From Streptomyces sp. NBC_01260 (GTDB lineage: Bacteria > Actinomycetota > Actinomycetes > Streptomycetales > Streptomycetaceae), in the NCBI RefSeq assembly GCF_036226405.1, contig NZ_CP108464.1:8494001-8558000 (forward strand): a stretch of DNA of 64,000 bases. Reading direction: 5' to 3'. The notes beneath the pieces are model-generated. The model was not told the origin of the DNA. It did no database searches and saw only the letters and a list, made by a program, of their open reading frames with translations. A program made the translations under genes and the position numbers. This document shows, one piece after another, positions 48,132 to 56,673 of this stretch. The stretch's first letter is position 1. The number at the start of each line of letters is the position of its first letter.

Positions 48132-49157
48132 ATGCGCACCCTCAGTCTCCGCAGCAGATTCCTCCGCGGCGTCACGGCCGCCGCGTCCGTCGCCTCTCTC
48201 GCCGCCGGGCTCGCCGCGTGCGGCGGCACGGGCGACGCCGCGACCAGGACCGACAGCGCGCCGGCCGGAACGGTCACCGTCGGCGCGCTCTCCAACGGCG
48301 CCGCCAAGGAGACCGAACTCAAGGTGCCCGAGGTGAAGTCGATCAGCGCCGGACTTCCCAAGCCGATCGCCGAGAGGGGCACGTTGGTGCTCGGCGTGGG
48401 CGCGCTGCCGGCCGGGTTCCCGCCGCTGGCGTACGTGGGCCAGGACCAGAAGACCCTCACCGGCGCCGAACCCGACCTCGGCCGGCTGGTCGCCGCGGTC
48501 CTCGGGCTCAAGCCGGAGCTGAAGAACTCGACCTGGGAGAACATGTTCGTCGGCATCGACAGCGGCAAGGTCGACGTGGCCCTGTCGAATGTCACCGACA
48601 CCGAGGAGCGCAAGAAGAAGTACGAGTTCGCCTCCTACCGGGAGGACAACCTCGCCTTCGAGGCGCTGAAGAAGAGCACCTGGAATTTCGACGGTGACTA
48701 CCGCAACCTGGCCGGCAGGACCGTCGCCGTCAGCGCCGGCACCAACCAGGAGCGAATCCTGCTGGAGTGGAAGGCGAAACTGGCGAAGGAGGGCGAGAAG
48801 CTCACCGTCAAGTACTACCAGGACAACAACGCCCTGGCCCTGGCCCTGTCCAGCGGCAAGATCGACATCTCCTTCGGCCCCAACCCCGGAATCGCCTACC
48901 ACATCACCCAGACCGCGAAGACCCCCTCACCGACGCGTAACGCGGGCAAGTTCTCCGGCGCGGGTGCGACGCTCCAGGGGCTCATCGCCGCCACGGCGAA
49001 GAAGGGCAGCGGACTGGCGAAGCCCGTCGCCGACGCGATCAACCACCTGATCAAGAACGGCCAGTACGCCAAGTGGCTCGCCGCCTGGAACCTCTCCAAC
49101 GAGGCCGTCCCCGCTTCCCGGGTCGACCCGCCCGGACTGCCGCTCGACAACGCCTGA
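48132..49157 (+). CDS. amino acid ABC transporter binding lipoprotein
   Basis: 341 residues, ATG at 48132 with AAGGACAG upstream. Lipobox LAAC (lipid Cys30). The mature part is a family 3 solute-binding protein: LVLGVGALPAGFPPLAYVG, GAEPDLGRLVAAVLG, WENMFVGIDSGKVDVALSNVTDTEERKKKYEFASY, and VAVSAGTNQERIL. The ligand site Asp/Arg pair is compatible with an amino acid. Together with the two preceding genes it forms a complete importer; cystine is a reasonable guess from context, not proven. Confidence 0.88.
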   Translation: MRTLSLRSRFLRGVTAAASVASLAAGLAACGGTGDAATRTDSAPAGTVTVGALSNGAAKETELKVPEVKSISAGLPKPIAERGTLVLGVGALPAGFPPLAYVGQDQKTLTGAEPDLGRLVAAVLGLKPELKNSTWENMFVGIDSGKVDVALSNVTDTEERKKKYEFASYREDNLAFEALKKSTWNFDGDYRNLAGRTVAVSAGTNQERILLEWKAKLAKEGEKLTVKYYQDNNALALALSSGKIDISFGPNPGIAYHITQTAKTPSPTRNAGKFSGAGATLQGLIAATAKKGSGLAKPVADAINHLIKNGQYAKWLAAWNLSNEAVPASRVDPPGLPLDNA

Positions 49158-49251
49158 CCCACGTCCACGCCCACGCGTCCGCCGAGCGACCGCGCCGTCA
49201 TGAGGCGGCGCCGAGCCGGCCACCTCCCGGATACGGAGACCCCGCACCGCC

Positions 49252-50067
49252 ATGTCCACCAGCGTCCATCACGCCCCGCCCCCGAGCCCGACGGAACCGC
49301 ACATCCTGGACAACGCCGCCTGGGCCGCGCTGAGCGGTCCGCACGCCGACCTCGCCGAGCGCCTGGGCCGGGCCGCCCGATACCCCACGGACGTCTCCCC
49401 GTTCAGCGCCCTCGCCGACCCGGCCGACCCCCGAGCCTGGGGCGATCTGGCCGCACTGGTCGGACCCGGCACCGCCACCCCGGTCTCCGGAGCCCGGGGG
49501 GTGCCCGAGGGCTGGACGATCGAGCGCAGCGGCGACGGCGTCCAGCTGGTCGGTACGGCGCTCTACGCCGAACCTGCCCCCGAAGCGGAACGGCTAGGAC
49601 CCGCCGACGTACCCGAGATCCTCGACCTGGTCGCCCTCACCCGGCCGGGACCCTTCCTGCCCCGCACCATCGAACTGGGCAGCTACCTGGGCATCCGGGA
49701 CCGCGGACGGCTGATCGCCCTGGCCGGTGAACGCCTGCACCCGCCGGGCTGGACGGAGATCAGCGCCGTCTGCACCCACCCGGACCACCGCGGCCGGGGT
49801 CTGGCCACCCGGCTGGTCCGCGCGGTCGCGGCGGGCATCAGGGAGCGCGGGGACACCCCCTTCCTCCACGCGGCCGCGAGCAACACCCACGCGATCCGGC
49901 TCTACGAGTCGATCGGCTTCACCCTGCGCCGCCGCACGCGGTTCCTGCTCGTGCGCGCGCCGGGCGGGCAGCCGGAGACACGCGGACCTGGAGAACCAGG
50001 AGCCCGGCAGCCGGAAGTACGGGGATCGCGGGAACAGGAAGCCGGACAGCCGGAAGAAACGGCATAG
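49252..50067 (+). CDS. GNAT acetyltransferase
   Basis: 271 residues, ATG at 49252. The C-terminal half (about 120-235) is a GNAT fold: AERLGPADVPEILDLVALTRPG, then ISAVCTHPDHRGRGLATRLVRAVAAGI with the acetyl-CoA motif Q/R-x-x-G-x-G/A as RGRGLA, and NTHAIRLYESIGF. The N-terminal 110 residues lack a recognised domain. The C-terminal tail is low complexity (PGEPGARQPEVRG). It sits inside the sulfur island and could acetylate an imported amine or thiol. Confidence 0.83.
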   Translation: MSTSVHHAPPPSPTEPHILDNAAWAALSGPHADLAERLGRAARYPTDVSPFSALADPADPRAWGDLAALVGPGTATPVSGARGVPEGWTIERSGDGVQLVGTALYAEPAPEAERLGPADVPEILDLVALTRPGPFLPRTIELGSYLGIRDRGRLIALAGERLHPPGWTEISAVCTHPDHRGRGLATRLVRAVAAGIRERGDTPFLHAAASNTHAIRLYESIGFTLRRRTRFLLVRAPGGQPETRGPGEPGARQPEVRGSREQEAGQPEETA

Positions 50068-50132
50068 CCGTGCGGTTGTGCCTGAGGACGACCGAGCGGC
50101 GCCCCGACGGGGACCGCGAGCGCGAGGGCGGT

Positions 50133-50150
50133 GCGGACCCCGGGGTCCGC
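50133..50150. promoter_or_regulatory. 18-bp perfect palindrome before the third leader peptide
   Basis: GCGGACCCCGGGGTCCGC is fully self-complementary, between the acetyltransferase stop and the leader peptide. It may be a terminator for the former or an operator for the monooxygenase operon. Confidence 0.5.
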
Positions 50151-50183
50151 CGTGCACGAAGGGTGGAGGTGGAGCAGGTGCGG

Positions 50184-50300
50184 ATGCGTGCCGTGACCCG
50201 CCGCCGCGCCGTGAACACCGCCATGCCCAGCCGCCCCCGCCTGTACTCCCGGCAGCACATCGATCTCCTGCGCGTCGCCGGCGCGCTCTGTCGCTCCTGA
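50184..50300 (+). CDS. leader peptide, HIDLLRVAGALC family, before the monooxygenases
   Basis: Frame with ATG at 50184 (GGAG 9 bases upstream) and a second in-frame ATG at 50223, giving 38 or 25 residues. The end reads RLYSRQHIDLLRVAGALCRS then TGA, a classic member of the streptomycete leader peptide family. The single Cys codon is UGU, two codons before the stop. It lies 75 bases upstream of the first LLM gene. Confidence 0.72.
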   Translation: MRAVTRRRAVNTAMPSRPRLYSRQHIDLLRVAGALCRS

Positions 50301-50375
50301 CCCGTTGCCCTCGCAGCCGCACCCCGCGCCCGGGGCCGGCCTCTTCGTACGGTCGATCAGGAAGGCACCTCTCTC

Positions 50376-51587
50376 GTGTCGTCGTCACCCTCCCCTCTGC
50401 ATCTCGCCGTGGCCCTGGACGGAGCGGGCTGGCACCCGGCCGCCTGGCGCGAACCCGTCTCCCGCCCCCGTGAACTGCTCACGGCCGCCTACTGGACCGA
50501 CCTGGTCACGGAGGCCGAACGCGGACTGCTCGACTTCGTGACCATCGAGGACGGGCTCGGCCTCCAGTCCTCGTCCCACACCGAGCCCGACGGGCGCACC
50601 GACCAGGTCCGCGGCCGGCTGGACGCCGTCCTCATCGCCGCCCGGGTCGCCCCGCTGACCCGGCACATAGGCGTGGTGCCGACGGTGGTGGCCACCCATA
50701 CGGAGCCGTTCCACCTGTCCAAGGCCATCGCCACCCTCGACTACGTGAGCAGCGGTCGCGCGGGCCTGCGGGTGCAGGTCACGGCTCGTCGAAACGAGGC
50801 CGCGCACTTCGGGCGCCGTACGTTCCCGCCGTTGCGCGTCGAGGACTACGAAACACCCGCCGGGCAGGAGCTGCTGACCGGCCTGTTCGACGAGGCCGCC
50901 GACTACGTCGAGGTCGTGCGACGGCTCTGGGACAGCTGGGAGGACGACGCCGAAATCCGGGACGTCGCCACCGGACGCTTCATCGACCGCGCGAAACTGC
51001 ACTACATCGATTTCGAGGGCGCGCACTTCCGGGTGAAAGGCCCCTCGATCACGCCCCGGCCGCCCCAGGGCCAGCCGATCGTCAGCGCGCTGGCCCACGC
51101 GACCGTCCCCTACCGGCTGGTGGCCCGCTCCGCCGACATCGGCTACGTCACCCCGCACGACGCCGACCGGGCCCGTGCGATCGTCGAGGAGATCCGCACC
51201 GAACAGACAGCGGCCGGTCGCGCCGACGAGACCCTGCACGTCTTCGGCGACCTGGTGGTCTTCCTGGACGACGACCCCGCCGGGGCCGGGGCCCGCCGGG
51301 AGCGGCTGGACAGCCTCGCCGGACACCCGTACACCAGCGACGCCCGGATCTTCACCGGAACGCCCAGCGGGCTCGCCGATCTGCTCCAGGAGCAGGCGGC
51401 GGCCGGACTGACCGGCTTCCGGCTGCGTCCCGCCGTGGCCGGCCACGACCTCCCGGCGATCACCCAGGGCCTGGTCCCCGAACTCCAGCGCCGGAACGCC
51501 TTCCGGCGGGCGTACGAGGCCGACACCCTGCGCGGGCTGCTCGGTCTCGCGCGCCCCGCCAACCGCTACGCCGCCGCGACCGCCTGA
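50376..51587 (+). CDS. LLM-class flavin-dependent monooxygenase 1
   Basis: 403 residues, GTG at 50376 (GGAAGG about 11 bases upstream). It is a luciferase-like TIM-barrel protein: FVTIEDGLGL, PTVVATHTEPFHLSKAIATLDYVSSGRAGLRVQVT, VVRRLWDSWEDDAEI, and FRVKGPSITPRPPQGQPIV. Such enzymes use reduced FMN from a separate reductase to oxidise organosulfur or other small substrates. It is first of four LLM genes in a row, directly behind the leader peptide. Confidence 0.87.
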   Translation: MSSSPSPLHLAVALDGAGWHPAAWREPVSRPRELLTAAYWTDLVTEAERGLLDFVTIEDGLGLQSSSHTEPDGRTDQVRGRLDAVLIAARVAPLTRHIGVVPTVVATHTEPFHLSKAIATLDYVSSGRAGLRVQVTARRNEAAHFGRRTFPPLRVEDYETPAGQELLTGLFDEAADYVEVVRRLWDSWEDDAEIRDVATGRFIDRAKLHYIDFEGAHFRVKGPSITPRPPQGQPIVSALAHATVPYRLVARSADIGYVTPHDADRARAIVEEIRTEQTAAGRADETLHVFGDLVVFLDDDPAGAGARRERLDSLAGHPYTSDARIFTGTPSGLADLLQEQAAAGLTGFRLRPAVAGHDLPAITQGLVPELQRRNAFRRAYEADTLRGLLGLARPANRYAAATA

Positions 51588-51608
51588 GCCGGAAGGACCC
51601 CCCCGATC

Positions 51609-52982
51609 ATGAGCAAGCCACTCAAGCAGATCCATCTCGCGGCCCACTTCCCCGGAGTCAACAACACCACCGTGTGGAGCGACCCCGAGGCCGGCAGCCA
51701 CATCGAGTTCAGCTCCTTCGCGCACTTCGCCAGGACCTCCGAGCGTGCGAAGTTCGACTTCCTGTTCCTCGCCGAGGGGCTGCGGCTGCGCGAACAGGGC
51801 GGCCACATCTACGACCTGGACGTCGTGGGCCGCCCGGACACCTTCACCGTCCTCGCCGCCCTCGCCGCCGTCACCAAGCACCTGGGCCTGACCGGCACCA
51901 TCAACTCGACCTTCAACGAGCCCTATGAGGTGGCCCGCCAGTTCGCCGGCCTCGACCACCTCTCGGGCGGACGTGCCGCCTGGAACGTGGTCACCTCCTG
52001 GGACGCCTTCACCGGCGAGAACTTCCGCCGCGGCGGCTTCCTCCCGCAGAGCGAGCGCTACTCCAGGGCCAAGGAGTTCCTGTCCGCCACGAACGAACTC
52101 TTCGACTCCTGGAACGGGGACGAGATCGTCGCCGACCGGCAGACGGGCACCTTCCTGAGCGACGCGAAGGCCGGAGCCTTCGTGCACCAGGGCCGGCACT
52201 TCGACATCGAGGGACAGTTCAACGTCCCGCGCTCCCCGCAGGGAAGGCCGGTGATCTTCCAGGCGGGCGACTCCGAAGAGGGCCGTGACTTCGCCGCGTC
52301 GAGCGCGGACGCGATCTTCAGCCGGTACGCCACCCTCAAGGAGGGACAGGCTTTCTACACGGACGTCAAGGGCCGCCTCGGCCGCTACGGCCGCCGGCCC
52401 GACCAGCTGCTGATCCTGCCGGCGGCCACCTTCGTCCTCGGCGACACCGACACCGATGCGGAGGAACGGGCCCGCGGGATACGCCGCCGTCAGGTCAGCG
52501 GCGCCACCGCGATCAAGCACCTGGAGTTCGTCTGGAACCGGGACCTGTCCGCGTACGACCCGGACGGCCCCCTCCCCGACATCGACCCCGACCTCGGCGA
52601 GCACACCATCGCCCGCGGCCGCGCCCAGGTACGGATGTACCGTGATCCGCTGGCCACCGCCCGCGAATGGCGGGAGCGCGCCGCCGCCAACAAGTGGTCC
52701 ATCCGCGACCTGGTCATCGAGACCGGAAACCGTCAGTCCTTCGTCGGCACCCCGGCCACCGTCGCCGCCACGATCAACGAATTCGTCCAGGCCGACGCGA
52801 GCGACGGCTTCATCCTCGCCCCGCACATCACGCCAGGTGGCCTCGACGACTTCGCCGACAAGGTCGTCCCGCTGCTCCAGGAACGAGGCGTGTACCGCAC
52901 GGAGTACGAGGGCACCACCCTGCGCGACCATCTCGGCCTGGCCCACCCCGACGATGCGCGCGCAGAGCGTGAGGCGTCATGA
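51609..52982 (+). CDS. LLM-class monooxygenase 2, NtaA/DmoA-like
   Basis: 457 residues, ATG at 51609. The start QIHLAAHFPGVNNTTVW, EGLRLREQG, STFNEPYEVARQFAGLDHLSGGRAAWNVVTSWD and NFRRGGFLPQSERY are typical of the nitrilotriacetate/dimethyl-sulfide/sulfur monooxygenase branch. It uses FMNH2 and oxygen. It ends with an ATGA overlap with the next LLM gene, so the four are co-translated. The substrate is unknown but the context is sulfur. Confidence 0.88.
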   Translation: MSKPLKQIHLAAHFPGVNNTTVWSDPEAGSHIEFSSFAHFARTSERAKFDFLFLAEGLRLREQGGHIYDLDVVGRPDTFTVLAALAAVTKHLGLTGTINSTFNEPYEVARQFAGLDHLSGGRAAWNVVTSWDAFTGENFRRGGFLPQSERYSRAKEFLSATNELFDSWNGDEIVADRQTGTFLSDAKAGAFVHQGRHFDIEGQFNVPRSPQGRPVIFQAGDSEEGRDFAASSADAIFSRYATLKEGQAFYTDVKGRLGRYGRRPDQLLILPAATFVLGDTDTDAEERARGIRRRQVSGATAIKHLEFVWNRDLSAYDPDGPLPDIDPDLGEHTIARGRAQVRMYRDPLATAREWRERAAANKWSIRDLVIETGNRQSFVGTPATVAATINEFVQADASDGFILAPHITPGGLDDFADKVVPLLQERGVYRTEYEGTTLRDHLGLAHPDDARAEREAS

Positions 52983-54082
52983 AGTTCCTCGCCATCACGC
53001 TGATCGTGCACGGCCCGCACCCCGTGACGGGTGTACGGAAGCCGACCAACGACCGCTTCCGTGAAGTGGTCGACAACGCGCTCCTCGCCGAGGAGCTGGG
53101 CTTCGACGGCTTCGGCGTGGGGGAGCGGCACGAGCTGCCCTTCATCTCCTCCTCACCACCGGTCGTACTCAGCCACATCGCCGCCCTCACCTCCCGGATC
53201 CGGCTGTTCACGGCCGTCACCACGCTCAGCCTCCTCGACCCGGTGCGAGCGTACGAGGACTACGCGACTCTGGACCACCTCTCCGGCGGACGGCTGGAAC
53301 TCATCATCGGCAAGGGAAACGGCACCGCCCAGCGGGATCTTTTCCAGGTCACGCCCGACGACCAGTGGGACCGCAACGCCGAGAGCTACGAGGTGTTCCG
53401 CCGGATCTGGCGCCAGGGCAAGGTCACCGCCGCGACCCGCTTCCGTCCGGAACTCAAGGACGCGGAGGTGTGGCCCCGACCCCTCCAGCAGCCGATCCGG
53501 GTCTGGCACGGCAGTGCGACCAGCAGGGAGTCGGTCGATCTGGCCGCCCGCTACGGCGACCCGCTCTTCTCCGCCAACGTCACCAACCCCATAGAGCCCT
53601 ACGCGGAGTTGATCCGCTACTACCGCGAGCGCTGGGAGCACCACGGCCACGATCCGGCCGGCATCGCGGTGGGCGCGGGAACAGCGGGCCTCTGTGCGGC
53701 CCGGACCTCCCAGGAGGCGCTCGCCGCCTACCGGCCCGCGTACGAGGGCAACCTGGCGTTCCAGAAACGGCTGGGCCTGGAACCCGTGTTCGCGACCCTG
53801 GAGGACTTCGCCGAGCGCAGCTCGGCACTCATCGGCAGTCCGCAGCAGATCATCGAGAAGGTTCACCGCTACCACGAGCAGTTCGGGCACACCGTCCTCC
53901 ATCTGCAGGCGGACGCGGGCGGACTGACCGACCGCCGGCACCGGGACTCGCTCGCACTCTTCCAGTCCGACGTAGCGCCCGTGCTGCGCCGGGAGATCCC
54001 CGACCCCCCGTTCGCCTGGGGCCCGGCCCCTGTGGAGCCCACATCCACACCAGCATCCGCATCCGTGCCGGCCGGCCACTAG
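52979..54082 (+). CDS. LLM-class monooxygenase 3
   Basis: 367 residues, ATG at 52979 (4-bp overlap). Luciferase-like barrel: ELGFDGFGVGERHELPFISSSPPVVLSHIAALTSRIRL, YATLDHLSGGRLELIIGKGN and VWPRPLQQPIRVWHG. The C-terminal tail is Pro/Ser/Thr-rich (PTSTPASASVPAGH). It differs from the other three LLM proteins, so the set probably covers several substrates rather than being recent copies. Confidence 0.87.
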   Translation: MKFLAITLIVHGPHPVTGVRKPTNDRFREVVDNALLAEELGFDGFGVGERHELPFISSSPPVVLSHIAALTSRIRLFTAVTTLSLLDPVRAYEDYATLDHLSGGRLELIIGKGNGTAQRDLFQVTPDDQWDRNAESYEVFRRIWRQGKVTAATRFRPELKDAEVWPRPLQQPIRVWHGSATSRESVDLAARYGDPLFSANVTNPIEPYAELIRYYRERWEHHGHDPAGIAVGAGTAGLCAARTSQEALAAYRPAYEGNLAFQKRLGLEPVFATLEDFAERSSALIGSPQQIIEKVHRYHEQFGHTVLHLQADAGGLTDRRHRDSLALFQSDVAPVLRREIPDPPFAWGPAPVEPTSTPASASVPAGH

Positions 54083-54096
54083 AGGAGACCTCCGCC

Positions 54097-55224
54097 ATGT
54101 CCGACATCCCTCTCGGGGTCCTCGATCTGGTCCCGGTCCCGTCCGGTTCCACCGCCACCGAGGCGTTGCGCAACTCCATCGACCTGGCCCGGCAGGCCGA
54201 GAGCTTCGGCTACGCCCGCTACTGGTTCGCCGAGCACCACCTCAACCCGGGCGTGGCCGGTACCTCGCCCGCGGTCCTCCTCGCCCTGACCGCCTCCGCG
54301 ACCTCGGACATCCGGCTCGGCGCCGGTGCCGTACAACTCGGGCACCGCACAGCCCTGTCGACGGTCGAGGAGTTCGGCCTGATCGACGCGCTGCACCCCG
54401 GCCGTCTGGACCTGGGCCTCGGCCGCTCCGGCGGTCGCCCGCCCGCCGCTGCGGTCACCCGGCCGCTGTCCGCGACCCCGGTGGTCGACGGCCGTGCCCC
54501 CAACGGCCTCCGTGTCCCGGGCCGCTTCTCCTTCGAGCACCTGCTCGGCTCACCCCGTGTCGCGCTCCAGCGCAGACTGCTCCAGCAGCCGCATGCCGAG
54601 TCCCAGGACTACGGCGAGCAGATCGACGACATCCTGGCGCTGCTGGCGGGCACATACCGTTCGGCGGACGGCATCGAGGCTCATGCCGTCCCGGGCGAGG
54701 GCGCCGATGTCGAGCTCTGGATCCTGGGCAGCAGCGGCGGCGAGAGCGCCCGGGCCGCGGGGCGGGGCGGCCTCCGGTTCGCGGCGAACTACCACGTCAG
54801 TCCGGCCACCGTGCTGGAGGCGGTGGAGGGCTACCGTGCCGCGTTCCTGCCCTCGGACGTTCTCGACAAGCCGTACGTCAGCGTGTCCGCGGACGTGGTG
54901 GTCGCCGAGGACGACGAGACCGCCCGCGAGCTCGCCACCGGCTACGGTCCCTGGGTCCGCAGCATCCGTTCGGCCGAGGGCGCGATCGAGTTCCCCACGC
55001 CGGACGAGGCCCGCGCCCATGTCTGGTCGGACGCGGACCGGGCCTTGGTCCAGGACCGCCTCGACACCCAGTTCGTCGGCTCCCCGGGCCGGGTCGCCGA
55101 CGAACTGACTCGTCTTCAGGAAGCGACGGGTGCGGATGAGCTGCTGATCACCACGATCACCCACGGGCACGCGGACCGGGTGCGGTCCTACGAACTGCTG
55201 GCCGCGGAGTGGCGCGGGAGGTGA
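54097..55224 (+). CDS. LLM-class monooxygenase 4, MsnO8-like
   Basis: 375 residues from the ATG at 54097, with GAGGAG upstream, 14 bases after the previous stop. The start PLGVLDLVPVPSGSTATEALRNSIDLARQAESFGYARYWFAEHHL is the MsnO8 branch hallmark. GAGAVQLGHRTALSTVEEFGLIDALHPGRLDLGLGRSGG and ELWILGSSGGESARAAGRGG follow. It is last in the operon, with a strong hairpin 15 bases after the stop. Confidence 0.88.
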   Translation: MSDIPLGVLDLVPVPSGSTATEALRNSIDLARQAESFGYARYWFAEHHLNPGVAGTSPAVLLALTASATSDIRLGAGAVQLGHRTALSTVEEFGLIDALHPGRLDLGLGRSGGRPPAAAVTRPLSATPVVDGRAPNGLRVPGRFSFEHLLGSPRVALQRRLLQQPHAESQDYGEQIDDILALLAGTYRSADGIEAHAVPGEGADVELWILGSSGGESARAAGRGGLRFAANYHVSPATVLEAVEGYRAAFLPSDVLDKPYVSVSADVVVAEDDETARELATGYGPWVRSIRSAEGAIEFPTPDEARAHVWSDADRALVQDRLDTQFVGSPGRVADELTRLQEATGADELLITTITHGHADRVRSYELLAAEWRGR

Positions 55225-55238
55225 CCGTCTGCGGATGA

Positions 55239-55288
55239 GGGGTTGTGCATCGCGGAACCGGCGTCGCGGTACCAAGACGCACAACCCC
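55239..55288. terminator. hairpin ending the monooxygenase operon
   Basis: GGGGTTGTGC (55239-55248) pairs perfectly with GCACAACCCC (55279-55288); the 30-base loop may fold further. It sits between the convergent LLM gene and XRE gene. Confidence 0.75.
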
Positions 55289-55306
55289 CTGGGACGGCGC
55301 AGTTCG

Positions 55307-56161
55307 CTACGCGTCCCTCACTTCGTCCCGCCCGGGTCCATCGGGCTCAGCGGGTGACCGGGGGAGCCGGTGGGCCGGGCGGGGCCGGCCGGTGTCCGCG
55401 GTGCTTCGCAGGAGGGCGGCGCTGTCGGCGTCCGCCGGGTAGTAGGACTCGATCGAGATCTCTTCGAGCGTGATGTCCTGAGGGGTTCCGAACGTGGTGA
55501 TGGTCGAGAACAGCCTCAGCTCATCTCCCCGGAACCGGAAGACCATGGGAATCGCCACCTCCGACTCCGGCGGCGGGACCGGTCCGTCGGGCTCATGCCC
55601 CGCGAAGAACTCGTCGTACAGGGCGCCGACCACCGGATCACCGGTTCTGGCGACCTGACGCGACAACCGGGCGCGGAAGAACGAGCGGACTTCGGTGAGG
55701 TTGACGATCCGGGAGGCGAGCCCTCGCGGATGAAGTCCGAGCCGCACCATGTTGACCGGAGCGACGAGCAGACCGGGATCGACATCTTCGAGGAAGTGCT
55801 CGACCGGCGCGTTGGCCATCACGATGTTCCAACGCCGGTCCACGACCAGCGCCGGATACGGCTCGTGCGCGCGCAGCACCTGGACCAGGGCATCCCGGAC
55901 GGCCGACATGTCCGGCCCGTCGAGCGGCCGCTCGCCGTACCTCGGCGCGAACCCGGCCGCCACCAGGAGGCGATTGCGGTGCCGCAGCGGAACCTCCAGG
56001 TGTGCCGCGAGGCGAAGCACCATGCCGGCGCTCGGCCGGGACCGGCCCGTCTCGACGAGGCTGACGTATCGGGGCGAGACGTCAGCCGCCAGCGCGAGAT
56101 CGAGTTGACTCAGCCGTCGGCTGTGACGCCACTCGCGCAACAGACCGCCCACCGTCTCCAC
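55307..56161 (-). CDS. XRE-family regulator with MmyB-like ligand domain
   Basis: 284 residues; GTG at 56161. Helix-turn-helix at about 5-60 (LREWRHSRRLSQLDLALAADVSPRYVSLVETGRSRPS). The rest (about 90-250) matches the MmyB-like PAS-type ligand-binding domain (YPALVVDRRWNIVMANAPVEHFL). It is divergent from a SnoaL-like gene. A perfect 17-bp palindrome lies 37 bases upstream of its start and is a good autoregulatory operator. Confidence 0.88.
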   Translation of the reverse strand: METVGGLLREWRHSRRLSQLDLALAADVSPRYVSLVETGRSRPSAGMVLRLAAHLEVPLRHRNRLLVAAGFAPRYGERPLDGPDMSAVRDALVQVLRAHEPYPALVVDRRWNIVMANAPVEHFLEDVDPGLLVAPVNMVRLGLHPRGLASRIVNLTEVRSFFRARLSRQVARTGDPVVGALYDEFFAGHEPDGPVPPPESEVAIPMVFRFRGDELRLFSTITTFGTPQDITLEEISIESYYPADADSAALLRSTADTGRPRPAHRLPRSPAEPDGPGRDEVRDA

Positions 56162-56197
56162 GGCGCCGACCCTAGCCGCAGAGTCCGGTCACGGTCC

Positions 56198-56214
56198 ATG
56201 AACTCCGAGTTCAT
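56198..56214. promoter_or_regulatory. perfect palindrome operator candidate
   Basis: ATGAACTC-C-GAGTTCAT is a perfect 8+1+8 dyad in the 88-base divergent gap between the XRE and SnoaL-like genes. It is likely the XRE operator. Confidence 0.7.
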
Positions 56215-56249
56215 CGACAGCCCCCGACCGCGCCGCGAGACTTCCGGAC

Positions 56250-56618
56250 ATGAGCGACGACAACAAGGAACTGGTCCTGAAGTGCCTGGGGCTGTACGCC
56301 AAGGGCGACCTCGAATCCGTCGCACCGCTGCTACGCGACGACTACGCCGATCACGGGCTGCCGTTCCGGACCGCCACGAAGGCCGAATGGATCGCGGCAG
56401 CGGGGAAACTGCCCCTCGCAGAGCTCCGGATCGACATCCGCCGTCTGGTGGCGGAAGTCGACTACGTGACGATGTTCTCCCGAAGGCGGCTGCCCGGAGG
56501 CGGGCTCGACATCGCGGTGGCCGACGTCTTTCGTCTCCAGGACGGTCTGATCGCGGAACGCTGGGAGGTCGTCGAACAGATCCCGGCAGCCGCTCCGAAT
56601 CCGGTGGCGACTCTGTGA
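56250..56618 (+). CDS. SnoaL/NTF2-like protein
   Basis: 122 residues, ATG at 56250. A small cone-barrel NTF2-like protein: LVLKCLGLYAKGDLESVAPLLRDDYADHGLPF and VADVFRLQDGLIAERWEVVEQIP. Members are ester cyclases, isomerases or binding proteins with no universal catalytic set. It is divergent from the XRE regulator and likely controlled by it. It may degrade or bind the regulator's ligand. Confidence 0.85.
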   Translation: MSDDNKELVLKCLGLYAKGDLESVAPLLRDDYADHGLPFRTATKAEWIAAAGKLPLAELRIDIRRLVAEVDYVTMFSRRRLPGGGLDIAVADVFRLQDGLIAERWEVVEQIPAAAPNPVATL

Positions 56619-56673
56619 TCCCGCAGGTGGGCCGGCCGGGTACTGACGTCTCGGCCGGAGAGAGGGAGCCGGC

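Noticed and set aside
50385..52946. 853-codon minus-strand frame
   Set aside because: Antisense to two LLM genes, which have clear domains; the frame shows none.
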